This document shows, piece by piece, positions 9,202 through 18,510 of a stretch of DNA of 56,999 bases. The translations under genes were made by a program, and so were the position numbers. The notes below the pieces were generated by a model. It saw only the letters and a list, made by a program, of their open reading frames with translations. It was not told the origin of the DNA and searched no databases. The stretch is from Faecalibacillus intestinalis. Its GTDB lineage: Bacteria; Bacillota_I; Bacilli_A; Erysipelotrichales; Coprobacillaceae. The stretch spans positions 1 through 56,999 of the forward strand of contig NZ_PYLQ01000017.1 of assembly GCF_003024685.1 (NCBI RefSeq), read 5' to 3'. The number at the start of each line of letters is the position of its first letter. Positions within the stretch are counted from its first letter, which is position 1.

Positions 9202-12200
9202 TTATAATGATTCACTTTCTTCAGTTTCAACTAATTCTTCAGATTTCATAGCATCAGTAACAACTTCTTTTTCTTCGTTTACATCTTCTTTTTCAATTGA
9301 TCTTGGGAAACGTCTTTCTTCATCTTCGATATTTCTTTCATCAATTTCTTGATCATTTTCATCTAATAAACGAATATCTAATGCTAATGCTTGTAATTCT
9401 TTCTTTAATACTCTAAACGATTCAGGTAATCCTGGTTCTGGCATTGGTTGTCCTTTAACAATAGCTTCATATGTTTTAACACGTCCAACAACATCATCAG
9501 ATTTAACAGTTAAGATTTCACGAAGTGTATAAGCAGCACCATAAGCTTCAAGTGCCCAAACTTCCATTTCCCCAAATCTTTGTCCACCGTTTTGAGCTTT
9601 ACCTCCAAGTGGTTGTTGAGTAACTAATGAATAAGGTCCTACTGAACGTGCATGTAATTTATCATCAACCATGTGTGATAATTTAACGAAGTACATAATA
9701 CCTACAGATACAGGAGAATCAAAATATTCACCCGTACGTCCAGAAATAACAGGTTGTTTTCCATCTTCATTCATTCCTGCTTCTTTCATTAATGCTTCTA
9801 AGTCTTCACGATGTAAACCATCGAAAGCAGGAGTAGCAATATATAAACCTAATTGTCTAGCTGCATAACCTAAATGTAACTCTAATACTTGTCCGATATT
9901 CATACGAGATGGAACCCCTAATGGATTTAACATGATATCTAATGGTGTACCATCTTCTAAGTGTGGCATATCTTCGATTGGTAAGATTTTTGAAATAACC
10001 CCTTTATTACCATGACGTCCAGCCATTTTATCTCCTTCAGAGATTTTACGTTTTTGAACGATATAAACTTTAACAACACGGTTAACACCTGGTTGTAATT
10101 CATCACCATTTTTACGATCAAAGATTTTAATATCATGAACGATACCAGCCCCACCATGAGGAACTCTTAATGAATTATCTTTAACTTCTCTTGACTTTTC
10201 ACCAAAGATTGCAAGTAATAATTTTTCTTCTGCTGATAATTCAGCTTGACCTTTTGGAGTGACTTTACCAACTAAGATATCCCCTTCTTTAACTTCCGCA
10301 CCAATCATGATGATACCATCACTATTTAAGTTTTTACGTGCTTCATCCCCAACGTTAGGGATATCTCTTGTAATTTCTTCAGGCCCTAATTTTGTATCAC
10401 GACATTCAATTGAATATTCATCAATATGAATAGATGTATAAACATCTTCTTTTACTAATCTTTCAGACATAATAACGGCATCTTCGTAGTTATAACCATT
10501 CCATGTCATAAAACCAACTAACACGTTTTGGCCTAATGCTAATTCACCTTGTTCCATTGCTGGACCATCAGCTAATACTTGACCAACAACAACTTTTTCA
10601 CCAGCTTTAACAATTGGTTTATGGTTGATACAAGTTCCTGCATTCGAAATAGCAAATTTTGTTAAACGATATTTGTGAACAACTGCTTCATCATCCACGA
10701 TTTCAATACGTTTAGCATCTACATAACTTACAGTACCGTTATGTTTACTTACTAAAGCTGCTCCAGAATCTCTTGCAGCTTGATATTCCATACCTGTTCC
10801 AACAAATGGTGTATGTGGATTTAATAAAGGTACAGCTTGACGTTGCATGTTGGCACCCATTAAAGCACGAGTTGCATCATCGTTTTCCAAGAATGGAATA
10901 CATGAAGTGGCAACAGAAACGATTTGTTTTGGAGAAATATCGATAAAATCAACTTCTTCTCTTTTAGCCATAATATTTTCACCTAAATGACGGGCGATAA
11001 CTTGTTCATCTAAGATTTCACCTTCATCAGATGTTTGTACATTTGCTTGTGCAATAATGTAATTTTTTTCTTCATCAGCAGTTAAATAACGTACATCGTC
11101 TTCATCGATAACACATTTATTAACTTTACGATATGGAGTTTCAATAAATCCATATTCATTGATTTTAGCATAAGATGCTAAAGTTGAAATTAACCCGATG
11201 TTTGGACCTTCAGGAGTTTCGATTGGACAAATTCTTCCATAATGGGAAGCATGTACGTCACGGACTTCATATCCTGCACGGTCTCTTGATAAACCACCTG
11301 GCCCTAATGCAGATAAACGACGTTTATTTGTTAATTCGGCTAATGGGTTAATTTGATCCATGAATTGTGATAATTGTGATGACGCAAAGAATTCTTTCAT
11401 TGCGGCAGTTAATGGACGAATATTTGTTAAAGATTGTGGTGTTACTGAATCCACTTCAGATAATGACATTCTTTCTTTAACAACTCTTTCCATTCTTGAT
11501 AATCCAATTCTGAATTGGTTTTGAATTAATTCACCTACAGAACGTACACGTCTATTTCCTAAATGATCGATATCATCTAATAAACCAATACGAGCCATAT
11601 GAGATACTCTATCTTCAGGTGCTAAATCATAAGAATTGAAAATATCAACTAAGTTCAACATATATGAATATGCTGCAATCATGTCAGAGATTGTAACATA
11701 TTTACAATTTAATGATAAATCTGTACCAATTACTTTCATAACTTTAGTACGTGATTCATCAACATAAACATGAACTACTTGCAATACACCATTACTTTCT
11801 AATCGAGGATTAGTTTTCATTTCAACAGTGTGTGCACCTGCTTCAAAAACAGGTCTTAATGTATCAATAACTTCATTTGTAATAACTGTTCCTTTTGTAC
11901 AAACAACGTTACCATCAACATCTTTAACATCTTCAGCAAGAACACGTCCTGCAATACGATCTAATAAACTTAATTTTTTCTTAAATTTGAAACGACCAGC
12001 TTTAGCTAAATCATAACGTTTAGGATCAAAGAATCTAGTATATAAAAGGCTTGTAGCACCTTCTAATGTAGCAGGTTCTCCTGGTCTTAATTTATTATAA
12101 ATTTCAATTAAAGCTTCTTCTGTGTTTGTTGTATTATCTTTTGCTAAAGTGTTCAAAATAAATTCATGATCACCAAAAACATCAATAATATCTTCATTAC

Positions 12201-12807
12201 TAGAAAGTCCTAAAGCACGTAATAAAACTGTTCCTGGGATTTTTCTATTACGGTCAATACGAACATTTAAAACATCTTTTGCATCATTTTCGAACTCTAA
12301 CCAAGTCCCTCTTGATGGGATAATACTACCTTCAAAGACAGTTTTACCACTTTTATCAATGGCATCAGCAAAGTATGCCCCTGGTGAACGTACTAATTGA
12401 GATACAATAACACGTTCTGCCCCATTAATAATGAAAGTTCCTGAATCAGTCATTAATGGGAAATCACCCATAAATACTTCTTGTTCTTTAATTTCACCAG
12501 TTCCTGAATTGATTAAACGTAAAGTAGCACGAATTGGTGCTGCATAGTTTGCATCACGATCTTTACTTTCGTTTACGGAATATTTTGGTTCATCAAAGGC
12601 ACAATCAACAAATTCTAATGATAAAGTTTCATTAAAGTTTGTAATTGGGTAGATATCATCAAATACTTCTTTAATTCCTACTTCTTTAAACCATTTATAG
12701 GAATTTGTTTGAATTTCTACTAAATTTGGTAACTCTAAAGATCCTGAAATCCTAGAGTAATTACGACGAGTAATCTTGCTTTTTGCTGTAGTTGTATGCT
12801 TTTCCAC
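9202..12807 (-). CDS. rpoB: DNA-directed RNA polymerase subunit beta
   Basis: Complete 1201-residue beta subunit with a GTG start preceded by AAGGGTGGAG and an acidic C-terminal tail. The rifampicin-binding cluster II reads [21 protein letters not shown]. The position equal to E. coli His526 is Asn494 (codon at 11328-11326), and the E. coli Asn518 equivalent is Ile. Asn at 526 is known to confer natural rifampicin resistance in Mollicutes and low-level resistance in E. coli and mycobacteria, so this polymerase is probably rifampicin-insensitive. The catalytic [12 protein letters not shown] block is intact. The operon is rpoB-rpoC from the promoter at 12895-12923. Confidence 0.98.
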   Translation of the reverse strand: MEKHTTTAKSKITRRNYSRISGSLELPNLVEIQTNSYKWFKEVGIKEVFDDIYPITNFNETLSLEFVDCAFDEPKYSVNESKDRDANYAAPIRATLRLINSGTGEIKEQEVFMGDFPLMTDSGTFIINGAERVIVSQLVRSPGAYFADAIDKSGKTVFEGSIIPSRGTWLEFENDAKDVLNVRIDRNRKIPGTVLLRALGLSSNEDIIDVFGDHEFILNTLAKDNTTNTEEALIEIYNKLRPGEPATLEGATSLLYTRFFDPKRYDLAKAGRFKFKKKLSLLDRIAGRVLAEDVKDVDGNVVCTKGTVITNEVIDTLRPVFEAGAHTVEMKTNPRLESNGVLQVVHVYVDESRTKVMKVIGTDLSLNCKYVTISDMIAAYSYMLNLVDIFNSYDLAPEDRVSHMARIGLLDDIDHLGNRRVRSVGELIQNQFRIGLSRMERVVKERMSLSEVDSVTPQSLTNIRPLTAAMKEFFASSQLSQFMDQINPLAELTNKRRLSALGPGGLSRDRAGYEVRDVHASHYGRICPIETPEGPNIGLISTLASYAKINEYGFIETPYRKVNKCVIDEDDVRYLTADEEKNYIIAQANVQTSDEGEILDEQVIARHLGENIMAKREEVDFIDISPKQIVSVATSCIPFLENDDATRALMGANMQRQAVPLLNPHTPFVGTGMEYQAARDSGAALVSKHNGTVSYVDAKRIEIVDDEAVVHKYRLTKFAISNAGTCINHKPIVKAGEKVVVGQVLADGPAMEQGELALGQNVLVGFMTWNGYNYEDAVIMSERLVKEDVYTSIHIDEYSIECRDTKLGPEEITRDIPNVGDEARKNLNSDGIIMIGAEVKEGDILVGKVTPKGQAELSAEEKLLLAIFGEKSREVKDNSLRVPHGGAGIVHDIKIFDRKNGDELQPGVNRVVKVYIVQKRKISEGDKMAGRHGNKGVISKILPIEDMPHLEDGTPLDIMLNPLGVPSRMNIGQVLELHLGYAARQLGLYIATPAFDGLHREDLEALMKEAGMNEDGKQPVISGRTGEYFDSPVSVGIMYFVKLSHMVDDKLHARSVGPYSLVTQQPLGGKAQNGGQRFGEMEVWALEAYGAAYTLREILTVKSDDVVGRVKTYEAIVKGQPMPEPGLPESFRVLKKELQALALDIRLLDENDQEIDERNIEDEERRFPRSIEKEDVNEEKEVVTDAMKSEELVETEESESL

Positions 12808-12842
12808 GAATTAACTCCACCCTTCTTTATCTCTATTAAACT

Positions 12843-12923
12843 GTTTTTGAGCGCACAAAAACGCTTGATTTTAAATATTAATAGTCATTATTGTATTTTA
12901 GATAAAGGTTTCAAAAAAGTCAA
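12843..12923 (-). promoter_or_regulatory. rpoBC promoter and leader hairpin
   Basis: TTGACT (12923-12918) and TAAAAT (12900-12895) are 17 bp apart. In the leader a 7-bp hairpin GTTTTTG/CAAAAAC lies at 12843-12862. It is not followed by a T-run, so it is not a terminator. The rpoBC pair thus has its own promoter after the methyltransferase gene. Confidence 0.75.
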
Positions 12924-12956
12924 TACCTTTTTTTATAAAAAATAAAAAAAGAAATA

Positions 12957-13547
12957 TTATCTTTTTACACTATGTAACAAGTAATATCCCTTATCTCTTT
13001 TAACAATTTCACAATTTCCAAAAACTTCTTCCATTTTCTTTTTAGCCGAAGGAGCGCCTTGTTTCTTTTGTAAAATAACCCATAAACTTCCATTTTCATT
13101 AAGATGTTCAATTGATTCTTGTAAAATTGTAGTTACAACTTCTTTACCCGCTCTTACTGGTGGATTTGTTACGATCACATCATAACTTCCTTGAACATTT
13201 TCATAAATAAAGCTTTTATAAATATTTGCATGAATATTATTATTTTTAGCATTTAATTTGGCAAGTTCAAGTGCACGATCATTGACATCGACCATATCCA
13301 CATTTAAATGTGAATAAACTTTATTAAGGCATATTCCGAAAGTTCCATAACCACATCCTACATCAAGAAGTGTTTTTTCATTTGTAATTTCGATATTGTC
13401 TAATAAAACACGTGACCCATAATCTATCATGTTTTTAGAAAAAACACCATTATCACTTGTAAATAAAAGATCATATTTATGAAATCTAAAAATAAATTGT
13501 GATTGTTCACTTTTTAAATCAGTATTATCTGTAAAATAATGTTTCAT
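12957..13547 (-). CDS. RsmC/YbxB-like class I SAM-dependent methyltransferase
   Basis: A 196-residue methyltransferase of the RsmC/RlmG-like group, equal in position to ybxB of Bacillus, which also lies between rplL and rpoB. The SAM-binding motif I is LLDVGCGYGTFG and the catalytic NPPVRAGK is the NPP(F/Y/I)R motif of guanine-N2 methyltransferases, so a 16S or 23S rRNA target is likely but not shown. A longer frame reaches 13604, but that position lies inside the -35 box of the promoter at 13576-13604, and AGAGGA sits just before the ATG at 13547, so the shorter start is preferred. Confidence 0.87.
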   Translation of the reverse strand: MKHYFTDNTDLKSEQSQFIFRFHKYDLLFTSDNGVFSKNMIDYGSRVLLDNIEITNEKTLLDVGCGYGTFGICLNKVYSHLNVDMVDVNDRALELAKLNAKNNNIHANIYKSFIYENVQGSYDVIVTNPPVRAGKEVVTTILQESIEHLNENGSLWVILQKKQGAPSAKKKMEEVFGNCEIVKRDKGYYLLHSVKR

Positions 13548-13575
13548 TTGTATTTCCTCTATTTCCTTTTTCTTT

Positions 13576-13604
13576 ATTATACAAATAAATAGAATGTTAA
13601 CCAA
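13576..13604 (-). promoter_or_regulatory. promoter of the methyltransferase gene
   Basis: TTGGTT (13604-13599) and a perfect TATAAT (13581-13576) are separated by 17 bp, immediately after the rplL terminator. Confidence 0.68.
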
Positions 13605-13605
13605 T

Positions 13606-13635
13606 AAAAAAAAGAAGAATCGTAAGATCCTTCTT
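13606..13635 (-). terminator. rplJL terminator
   Basis: Ten-base-pair stem AAGAAGGATC/GATTCTTCTT with a TTAC loop, followed by a T-run on the minus strand, 17 nt after the rplL stop codon. Confidence 0.9.
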
Positions 13636-13652
13636 TTAAATCAAAGTTATAA

Positions 13653-14024
13653 TTATTTAACTTCTACTGTAGCTCCAGCAGCTTCTAATTTTTCTTTGAT
13701 TTCTTTAGCTTCATCAGCAGATACTTTTTCTTTGATTACTGAAGGTGCTTTGTCAACTAATCCTTTAGCATCAACTAATCCTAATCCAGTGATTTCTCTT
13801 ACAGCTTTGATTACAGCAACTTTAGTTCCACCAACTTCAGTTAATGTTACGTTAACTTCTGTAGGTTCAGCAGCAGCTCCAGCATCAGCAGCAGCAGCTA
13901 CAGCAACTGGTGCAGCAGCAGTTACATCAAATTTTTCTTCGATTGCTTTTACTAAATCATTTAATTCTAAAATAGTAGCTACTTCTAAGTAAGCTAAGAT
14001 ATCTTCATGTGTTAATTTTGCCAT
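13653..14024 (-). CDS. rplL: 50S ribosomal protein L7/L12
   Basis: Complete 123-residue stalk protein. The N-terminal dimerisation segment (residues 1-~35) is followed by an Ala-rich flexible hinge ([17 protein letters not shown]), then the C-terminal factor-binding domain with the conserved [16 protein letters not shown]. Multiple copies bind L10 and recruit EF-Tu and EF-G. It is the last gene of the rplJ-rplL pair, 29 bp after rplJ, with AGGAG before the start. Confidence 0.98.
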   Translation of the reverse strand: MAKLTHEDILAYLEVATILELNDLVKAIEEKFDVTAAAPVAVAAAADAGAAAEPTEVNVTLTEVGGTKVAVIKAVREITGLGLVDAKGLVDKAPSVIKEKVSADEAKEIKEKLEAAGATVEVK

Positions 14025-14053
14025 GTTTATATTCTCCTTTTCATTAATTCTGC

Positions 14054-14608
14054 TTATTCAGCAGCTTCTTCTACTTTTTCTTCAGCAGGTGCTTCAACTG
14101 GTGCTTCTCCACCGTTTTCTTCTCTTGCATCTGCTACAGCTTTTACAACTCTAGCGAATTTGCTAACTGGTGCTTGTAACATACCAAGTAACATTGAGTA
14201 CATTCCTTCACGTCCAGGTAATTTAGCAATTTCATTAATTTCTTCTACTTCTAATACTTTTCCTTCAACAATTCCAGCTTTGATTACTAAAGCTTCATGA
14301 TCTTTAGCAAAGTTAGCTAAAATTCTTGCAGGTGCAACGGCATCACTATGACCGAATGCAATAGCGTTTGGACCTACTAATTTATCATTGATTTCAGCAT
14401 ATCCAGCGCTTTCAGTAGCTCTTTGAACTAATTTGTTTTTGTAAACTTTGAATTCAACATCTTCTTCACGTAATGATTTACGTAATTCAGTGACTTCTGC
14501 TACTGATAATCCACGATATTCTACTACTACAGCAGATTGTGAATCATTAAATTTACCAGCGATTTCTTCAACAACGACTTTTTTCGCATTGATTGCTTCT
14601 ACTGACAT
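14054..14608 (-). CDS. rplJ: 50S ribosomal protein L10
   Basis: 184-residue L10, the base of the L7/L12 stalk, with an acidic Ala/Glu/Pro-rich C-terminal extension (about 20 residues) beyond the E. coli length. The conserved [16 protein letters not shown] block and the KNKLVQRA region are visible. The AGGAGG ribosome site is 8 nt before ATG. Synthesis is expected to be autoregulated through the L10 leader directly upstream. Confidence 0.97.
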   Translation of the reverse strand: MSVEAINAKKVVVEEIAGKFNDSQSAVVVEYRGLSVAEVTELRKSLREEDVEFKVYKNKLVQRATESAGYAEINDKLVGPNAIAFGHSDAVAPARILANFAKDHEALVIKAGIVEGKVLEVEEINEIAKLPGREGMYSMLLGMLQAPVSKFARVVKAVADAREENGGEAPVEAPAEEKVEEAAE

Positions 14609-14659
14609 TGCTACACCTCCTATAAATTTTTATATATGCAACAATATACGCGCTATATT

Positions 14660-14755
14660 TAAAACTCCCATACGTAGATAGGAGTTCAAGTTCTTCATAA
14701 ACTCAACACCTCGGTAACAAATTAAGGTTTCCCAGTTACTGTCTACGGTATATTG
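14660..14755 (-). promoter_or_regulatory. L10 leader (ribosomal protein leader) with attenuator-like hairpin
   Basis: The rplA-rplJ gap reads CCGTAGACAGTAACTGG ... TTACCGAGGTG on the minus strand, matching the conserved L10-binding leader of Firmicute rplJL operons. It is followed by an 8-bp stem AACTCCTA/TGGGAGTT (14686-14679 and 14670-14663) and TTTTAAAT, which is a weak attenuator. Free L10(L12)4 is expected to bind here and reduce expression of its own operon. Confidence 0.88.
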
Positions 14756-14774
14756 ATTGCGACATTTTTACAAA

Positions 14775-15461
14775 CTATTTAGTAGTTTGAACTTTGATTG
14801 CAGGTCCCATAGTTGATGAAACTGCAATATTTTTAATATAAGTACCTTTAGCTGATGTTGGTTTTAATCTTACGATTAAATCGTAAATTGTGTTGAAGTT
14901 TTCAACTAATTTAGCATCATCAAATGATACTCTACCGATTGGTAAATGAACATTACCTTCTTTATCAGTACGGTAAGTTACTTTACCAGCTTTTGTTTCT
15001 TGAACTGCTTTAGCAACATCCATAGTTACTGTTCCAGTTTTTGGGTTAGGCATTAAACCTTTAGGTCCTAAGATACGACCTAATTTACCTAATTCAGCCA
15101 TCATGTTAGGAGTAGCGATCATAACTTCGAAATCTAACCATCCTTTTTTGATGTCTTCTAAAATTTCTTTACCAGCAACGATATCTGCACCAGCATCTTT
15201 AGCTTCTTGAGCTTTTTCTCCTTCAGCTACAACTAAAACTTTTTTAGTTTTACCAGTTCCGTGTGGTAATACAACAGCTCCACGTAATTGTTGATCTGCT
15301 TGTCTAACATCTAATCCTAAATTGAAAGCAACATCGACACTTGCATCGAATTTTACATTACTTGTTTTTTTAACTAATTCAATAGCTTCTTCAGCTGAAT
15401 AAAGTTTTCCATTTTCAATTAATGCAGCTGCTTCTGTATATCTTTTACTTTTCTTTGCCAT
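14775..15461 (-). CDS. rplA: 50S ribosomal protein L1
   Basis: Complete 228-residue L1, the RNA-binding protein of the mobile L1 stalk at the E site. It contains the signature segment [19 protein letters not shown] and the N-terminal AKKSKRY. It lies 48 bp after rplK with AAGGAGGAAATTAA before ATG. L1 represses its own operon in many bacteria by binding an mRNA copy of its rRNA site; the gap upstream holds a structural motif that also appears before rplK. Confidence 0.98.
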   Translation of the reverse strand: MAKKSKRYTEAAALIENGKLYSAEEAIELVKKTSNVKFDASVDVAFNLGLDVRQADQQLRGAVVLPHGTGKTKKVLVVAEGEKAQEAKDAGADIVAGKEILEDIKKGWLDFEVMIATPNMMAELGKLGRILGPKGLMPNPKTGTVTMDVAKAVQETKAGKVTYRTDKEGNVHLPIGRVSFDDAKLVENFNTIYDLIVRLKPTSAKGTYIKNIAVSSTMGPAIKVQTTK

Positions 15462-15476
15462 TTAATTTCCTCCTTA

Positions 15477-15505
15477 GTGGTTATAACGGATTATCCTTCC
15501 ACGTG
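15477..15505 (-). promoter_or_regulatory. candidate r-protein autoregulatory element before rplA
   Basis: In the rplK-rplA gap the mRNA reads CACGTGGAAGGATAATCCG then TTATAACCAC: an outer GTGG/CCAC stem, a conserved AA, an inner GGA/TCC hairpin and an unpaired TTATAA side. The same arrangement occurs upstream of rplK, so it is probably a second copy of an L1 (or L11) target. The protein partner is inferred. Confidence 0.5.
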
Positions 15506-15509
15506 ATGC

Positions 15510-15932
15510 TTACGCATCGATTCCTTCAACTTTTACACCCATGTTTTTAGCTGTACCAGCAACGATTTTCATTGCAGCATCTAAATCATAAGCATTTAAG
15601 TCAGGCATTTTGTATTCAGCGATTTCTTTTAATTTATCAGCTGATAATGTTCCTACAGTAGTTGTTCCTGCATTACTAGAACCTTTTTGTACTCCTAAAG
15701 CTTTTTTAATCATTTCTGAAGCTGGAGCAGTTTTTAATACAAAGCTGAAATCTTTGTCTTCATATACTGTTAAGACAACTGGTACTGTTTCTCCCATACG
15801 ATCTTTAGTTTGATCATTGAAAGCAGTACAGAATTTAGGCATTTGGATACCTGCACCTGCTAATGCTGGACCAGGTTTAGCTTGCCCTGCTTTGAATTGA
15901 ATTTTCATAACTCTAACAACTTTCTTACTCAC
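15510..15932 (-). CDS. rplK: 50S ribosomal protein L11
   Basis: Complete 140-residue L11 of the GTPase-associated centre, with the proline-rich N-terminal domain (QFKAGQAKPGPALAGAG) and the C-terminal rRNA-binding domain ending GVKVEGIDA. The start is GTG at 15932 with AAGGAGG 9 nt upstream; the ATG seen in the ribosome-site region is in another frame and closes at once. It is followed by rplA. The secE and nusG genes that usually precede rplK are not here; tpiA ends with a strong terminator instead. Confidence 0.97.
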   Translation of the reverse strand: MSKKVVRVMKIQFKAGQAKPGPALAGAGIQMPKFCTAFNDQTKDRMGETVPVVLTVYEDKDFSFVLKTAPASEMIKKALGVQKGSSNAGTTTVGTLSADKLKEIAEYKMPDLNAYDLDAAMKIVAGTAKNMGVKVEGIDA

Positions 15933-15962
15933 GCGACATTTCCTCCTTGTAAAAATTTGTCC

Positions 15963-15999
15963 GTGTTGTGGTCAAATGGGTGTTACCCTTCCACACAAC
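15963..15999 (-). promoter_or_regulatory. candidate r-protein autoregulatory element before rplK
   Basis: The leader reads GTGTGGAAGGGTAACACCC then ATTTGACCACAAC: an outer GTGTGG/CCACAAC stem, AA, an inner GGGT/ACCC hairpin and an unpaired ATTTGA side. It shares TGGAAGGnTAA...CC...ACCA with the element before rplA. Probable site of feedback control by L1. Confidence 0.52.
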
Positions 16000-16034
16000 A
16001 ATGAATGCGCAATTAGCCTATTGCGTCGACAACT

Positions 16035-16063
16035 AATTTACCATTATCTCTTGATAAATGCAA
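16035..16063 (-). promoter_or_regulatory. rplK-rplA promoter
   Basis: TTGCAT (16063-16058) and TAAATT (16040-16035) are separated by 17 bp, giving a leader of about 100 nt that contains the structured element at 15963-15999. Confidence 0.7.
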
Positions 16064-16101
16064 TACTTTTTTATATTTTTTTTGCATTTTATCAAATAAA
16101 T

Positions 16102-16140
16102 TTAAAAAAAAGAAAAACTCTAGGAATTTTCCTAGAGTTT
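16102..16140 (-). terminator. tpiA terminator
   Basis: Twelve-base-pair perfect stem AAACTCTAGGAA/TTCCTAGAGTTT with a minimal loop, followed by TTCTTTTTTTT on the minus strand, 9 nt after the tpiA stop. Confidence 0.95.
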
Positions 16141-16149
16141 AAACAACAA

Positions 16150-16893
16150 TTAGTCTAAAGCAGCAATCATTGCTTTGTATGAATCTTCAACTAATGAAGC
16201 TCCACCAACTAAAGCACCATCAATATCAGGTTGTTCTAATAATGCTTTTAAACCTTCAGGTTTAACAGATCCACCATATTGAATTCTTACTTGATCAGCA
16301 ACTTCTTGTCCATATAATTCAGCAACTACTGAACGAATATATCCACAAACATCTTGAGCAATTTCGTTTGTAGCAGTTTTTCCAGTTCCGATAGCCCATA
16401 CTGGTTCATAAGCGATAACGCTTCTTGAAGCACATTTAGGACATACATCTTTATAAGCAGCAACTACTTGAGTTTTAACAACATCTTTAGTAGTTCCAGC
16501 TTCATATTGTTCTAATGTTTCACCAACACATACGATTGGAGTCATATCATTTTTAAGAACTTGAAGCATTTTAGCGTTAACTGTTTCATCAGTTTCCCCA
16601 AAATATTGTCTTCTTTCAGAGTGACCTAAGATAACCCATTCAACTCCGATTTCTTTTAACATTTCAACAGATACTTCACCAGTATAAGCTCCGCTATCTT
16701 TGAAGTGTACGTTTTCAGCAGCTACGATTAAGTTTTTAGCTCCTGCTTTTGCAGTTTGTAAAGCTAAGTATGGAGTAGCAATTCCCCAGTCAGCTTTATC
16801 AGTTACTTCTGGATCAACAGCTTCTACGAATGCTTTTGTAGCAGCGATTGTTTTATTCATTTTCCAGTTTCCTACGATAATTGGTTTTCTCAT
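16150..16893 (-). CDS. tpiA: triosephosphate isomerase
   Basis: Complete 247-residue TIM-barrel enzyme that interconverts dihydroxyacetone phosphate and glyceraldehyde 3-phosphate. Catalytic residues are present: K11 in GNWKMNK, H91 in GHSERR and E163 in AYEPVWAIGTGK. The phosphate-binding GGSVKPE and GALVGGASL loops are near the C-terminus. A CPKC pair at 151-154, just before the active-site strand, is a small peculiarity. It lies 20 bp after pgk and shares its promoter. Confidence 0.98.
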   Translation of the reverse strand: MRKPIIVGNWKMNKTIAATKAFVEAVDPEVTDKADWGIATPYLALQTAKAGAKNLIVAAENVHFKDSGAYTGEVSVEMLKEIGVEWVILGHSERRQYFGETDETVNAKMLQVLKNDMTPIVCVGETLEQYEAGTTKDVVKTQVVAAYKDVCPKCASRSVIAYEPVWAIGTGKTATNEIAQDVCGYIRSVVAELYGQEVADQVRIQYGGSVKPEGLKALLEQPDIDGALVGGASLVEDSYKAMIAALD

Positions 16894-16913
16894 GATTACA
16901 AATACCTTCCTTA

Positions 16914-18098
16914 TTATTTATCATCAATTGCAGCGATACCTGGAAGAACTTTACCTTCCATATATTCTAATGAAGCTCCACCACCAGTTGAGATGTGAGA
17001 AACTTTATCAGCATATCCAAGTTGCATTACTGCAGCAGCGCTATCTCCACCACCAATGATAGTGTTAGCACCTTCTAAACCAGCTAAAGCTTCACATACA
17101 GCGATTGTTCCTTTAGCGAATGGTTCCATTTCGAATACACCCATAGGTCCATTCCATACAACTGTTTTAGCACCAGCTAAAGCAGCTTTGATGTTTTCTA
17201 CAGATTTAGGTCCGATGTCTAATCCCATGTATCCATCAGGTACATCTTCACCACAAACTTTAATATCACCTTCTGCAGCAAATGCAGTATTGATTACAGA
17301 ATCTACTGGTAAGATTAATTTATCTCCAGCTTTAGCTAAGATATCTTTAGCTACGTCAATTCTATCATCTTCAACTAAAGAGTTACCGATTGAATGACCT
17401 TGAGCTTTAGCGAAAGTATAGCACATACCTCCACCAACGATAACTTTGTCAGCAATTTTTAATAAGTTTTCGATAACTAAGATTTTATCAGAAACTTTAG
17501 CTCCACCTAAGATAGCAACCATTGGTCTTTCTGGATTACTTACAGCTTTTCCAATGTAGTTGATTTCTTTTTCTACTAAGAAACCAGCTGCTGATGGTAA
17601 ATGAGCAGGGATTCCAGCTGTAGAAGCATGAGCTCTATGAACTGAACCAAATGCATCTTCAACAAATACATCACCTAATGAAGCCCAGTATTTTCCTAAT
17701 TCAGGATCATTTTTACTTTCTCCAGCTTCATAACGAGTGTTTTGAACTAAGATAACTTGTCCATTTTCAGCGTTTTTAACAGCTTCTTCTAATTCAGCAC
17801 CACGAGTGCAATCTACGAATTTTACATCTCTACCTAATAATTCAGCTAATCTAGGAGCAACAACAGCTAAATTGTTTTTAGCTTTGTCTTCTTCAGTTTT
17901 CACTTTACCTAAGTGAGAGAATAAAACGATAGCTTTTGGAGATTGTTCTAATAAATATTTGATTGTTGGTAATGCAGCAACAATACGATTATCATTAGTA
18001 ATTTCTCCTGTTTCTTTACTTCTTGGTACGTTGAAGTCAACACGAACTAAAACAGTTTTTCCAGCGACTTCAATATCTCTAATTGTTTTCTTATCCAT
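16914..18098 (-). CDS. pgk: phosphoglycerate kinase
   Basis: Complete 394-residue glycolytic kinase that makes ATP from 1,3-bisphosphoglycerate. The N-terminal [12 protein letters not shown] signature and substrate-binding HLG and HRAH motifs, and the C-terminal nucleotide site with GGGDSAAAV, are visible. It is the first gene of the pgk-tpiA operon, with GGAGG 10 nt before ATG. gapA, pgm and eno are not in the window. Confidence 0.98.
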   Translation of the reverse strand: MDKKTIRDIEVAGKTVLVRVDFNVPRSKETGEITNDNRIVAALPTIKYLLEQSPKAIVLFSHLGKVKTEEDKAKNNLAVVAPRLAELLGRDVKFVDCTRGAELEEAVKNAENGQVILVQNTRYEAGESKNDPELGKYWASLGDVFVEDAFGSVHRAHASTAGIPAHLPSAAGFLVEKEINYIGKAVSNPERPMVAILGGAKVSDKILVIENLLKIADKVIVGGGMCYTFAKAQGHSIGNSLVEDDRIDVAKDILAKAGDKLILPVDSVINTAFAAEGDIKVCGEDVPDGYMGLDIGPKSVENIKAALAGAKTVVWNGPMGVFEMEPFAKGTIAVCEALAGLEGANTIIGGGDSAAAVMQLGYADKVSHISTGGGASLEYMEGKVLPGIAAIDDK

Positions 18099-18121
18099 TT
18101 TTATAATTCCTCCATGGCTGA

Positions 18122-18150
18122 ATTATATCATCTATAATCATTGTTTTCAA
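18122..18150 (-). promoter_or_regulatory. pgk-tpiA promoter
   Basis: TTGAAA (18150-18145) and a perfect TATAAT (18127-18122) with a 17-bp spacer. It lies back-to-back with the plus-strand rhodanese gene, whose own promoter must overlap this region but could not be assigned. Confidence 0.82.
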
Positions 18151-18182
18151 TTAATTTCATATTATATTATGAGGTGAAAAAT

Positions 18183-18482
18183 ATGAAAAATACGAATGTA
18201 ATCCCTATCCAAAAAATCCCATCTATGTTAGAGAATGATTATCAATTTGTCGATTTAAGAGATCCCTATGAGTATAAGAAAGTTCATCTGACAAAATTCA
18301 CAAATATTCCCTATGAAAAGTTCAATCTCAATCAATATTACTTTTCTAAAAAAGAACCACTTATTCTTATTTGTTATAGCGGAGCTAAATCAAAAAAACT
18401 CGCTGATGATCTATGTCAACAAGGCTATGATGCTTACAGTATTGAAGGTGGATTCTATTCTATTTTGCATCAAAAGACATAA
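18183..18482 (+). CDS. rhodanese-like domain protein
   Basis: A single-domain rhodanese of 99 residues and the only plus-strand gene of the window. The FVDLRDPYEY motif and the active-site loop CYSGAKS (catalytic C64) are typical of cytoplasmic sulfurtransferases of the GlpE/YqhL type, which carry persulfide sulfur; the acceptor is not known. A longer frame from 18141 would add 14 residues overlapping the pgk promoter; GAGGTG 7 nt before the ATG at 18183 decides for the shorter form. It is divergent from pgk and convergent with the yitT-family gene, 23 bp from its stop. Confidence 0.85.
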   Translation: MKNTNVIPIQKIPSMLENDYQFVDLRDPYEYKKVHLTKFTNIPYEKFNLNQYYFSKKEPLILICYSGAKSKKLADDLCQQGYDAYSIEGGFYSILHQKT

Positions 18483-18510
18483 AAAAATTAACGGGTGTAT
18501 ACTCGTTAAT
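18481..18510 (-). terminator. terminator of the yitT-family gene
   Basis: Nine-base-pair stem ATTAACGAG/CGGGTTAAT-type (18510-18502 with 18495-18487, one wobble) followed by seven T on the minus strand. The T-tract overlaps the stop codon of the convergent rhodanese gene. On the plus strand no T-run follows, so it acts mainly in one direction. Confidence 0.85.

Noticed and set aside
12843-12862. Hairpin in the rpoB leader as a terminator
   Set aside because: The stem is perfect but no T-run follows on the minus strand. It could be an incidental leader structure.
13594-13992. 132-codon plus-strand frame over rplL
   Set aside because: It is the antisense of the alanine-rich rplL coding sequence and crosses its terminator.
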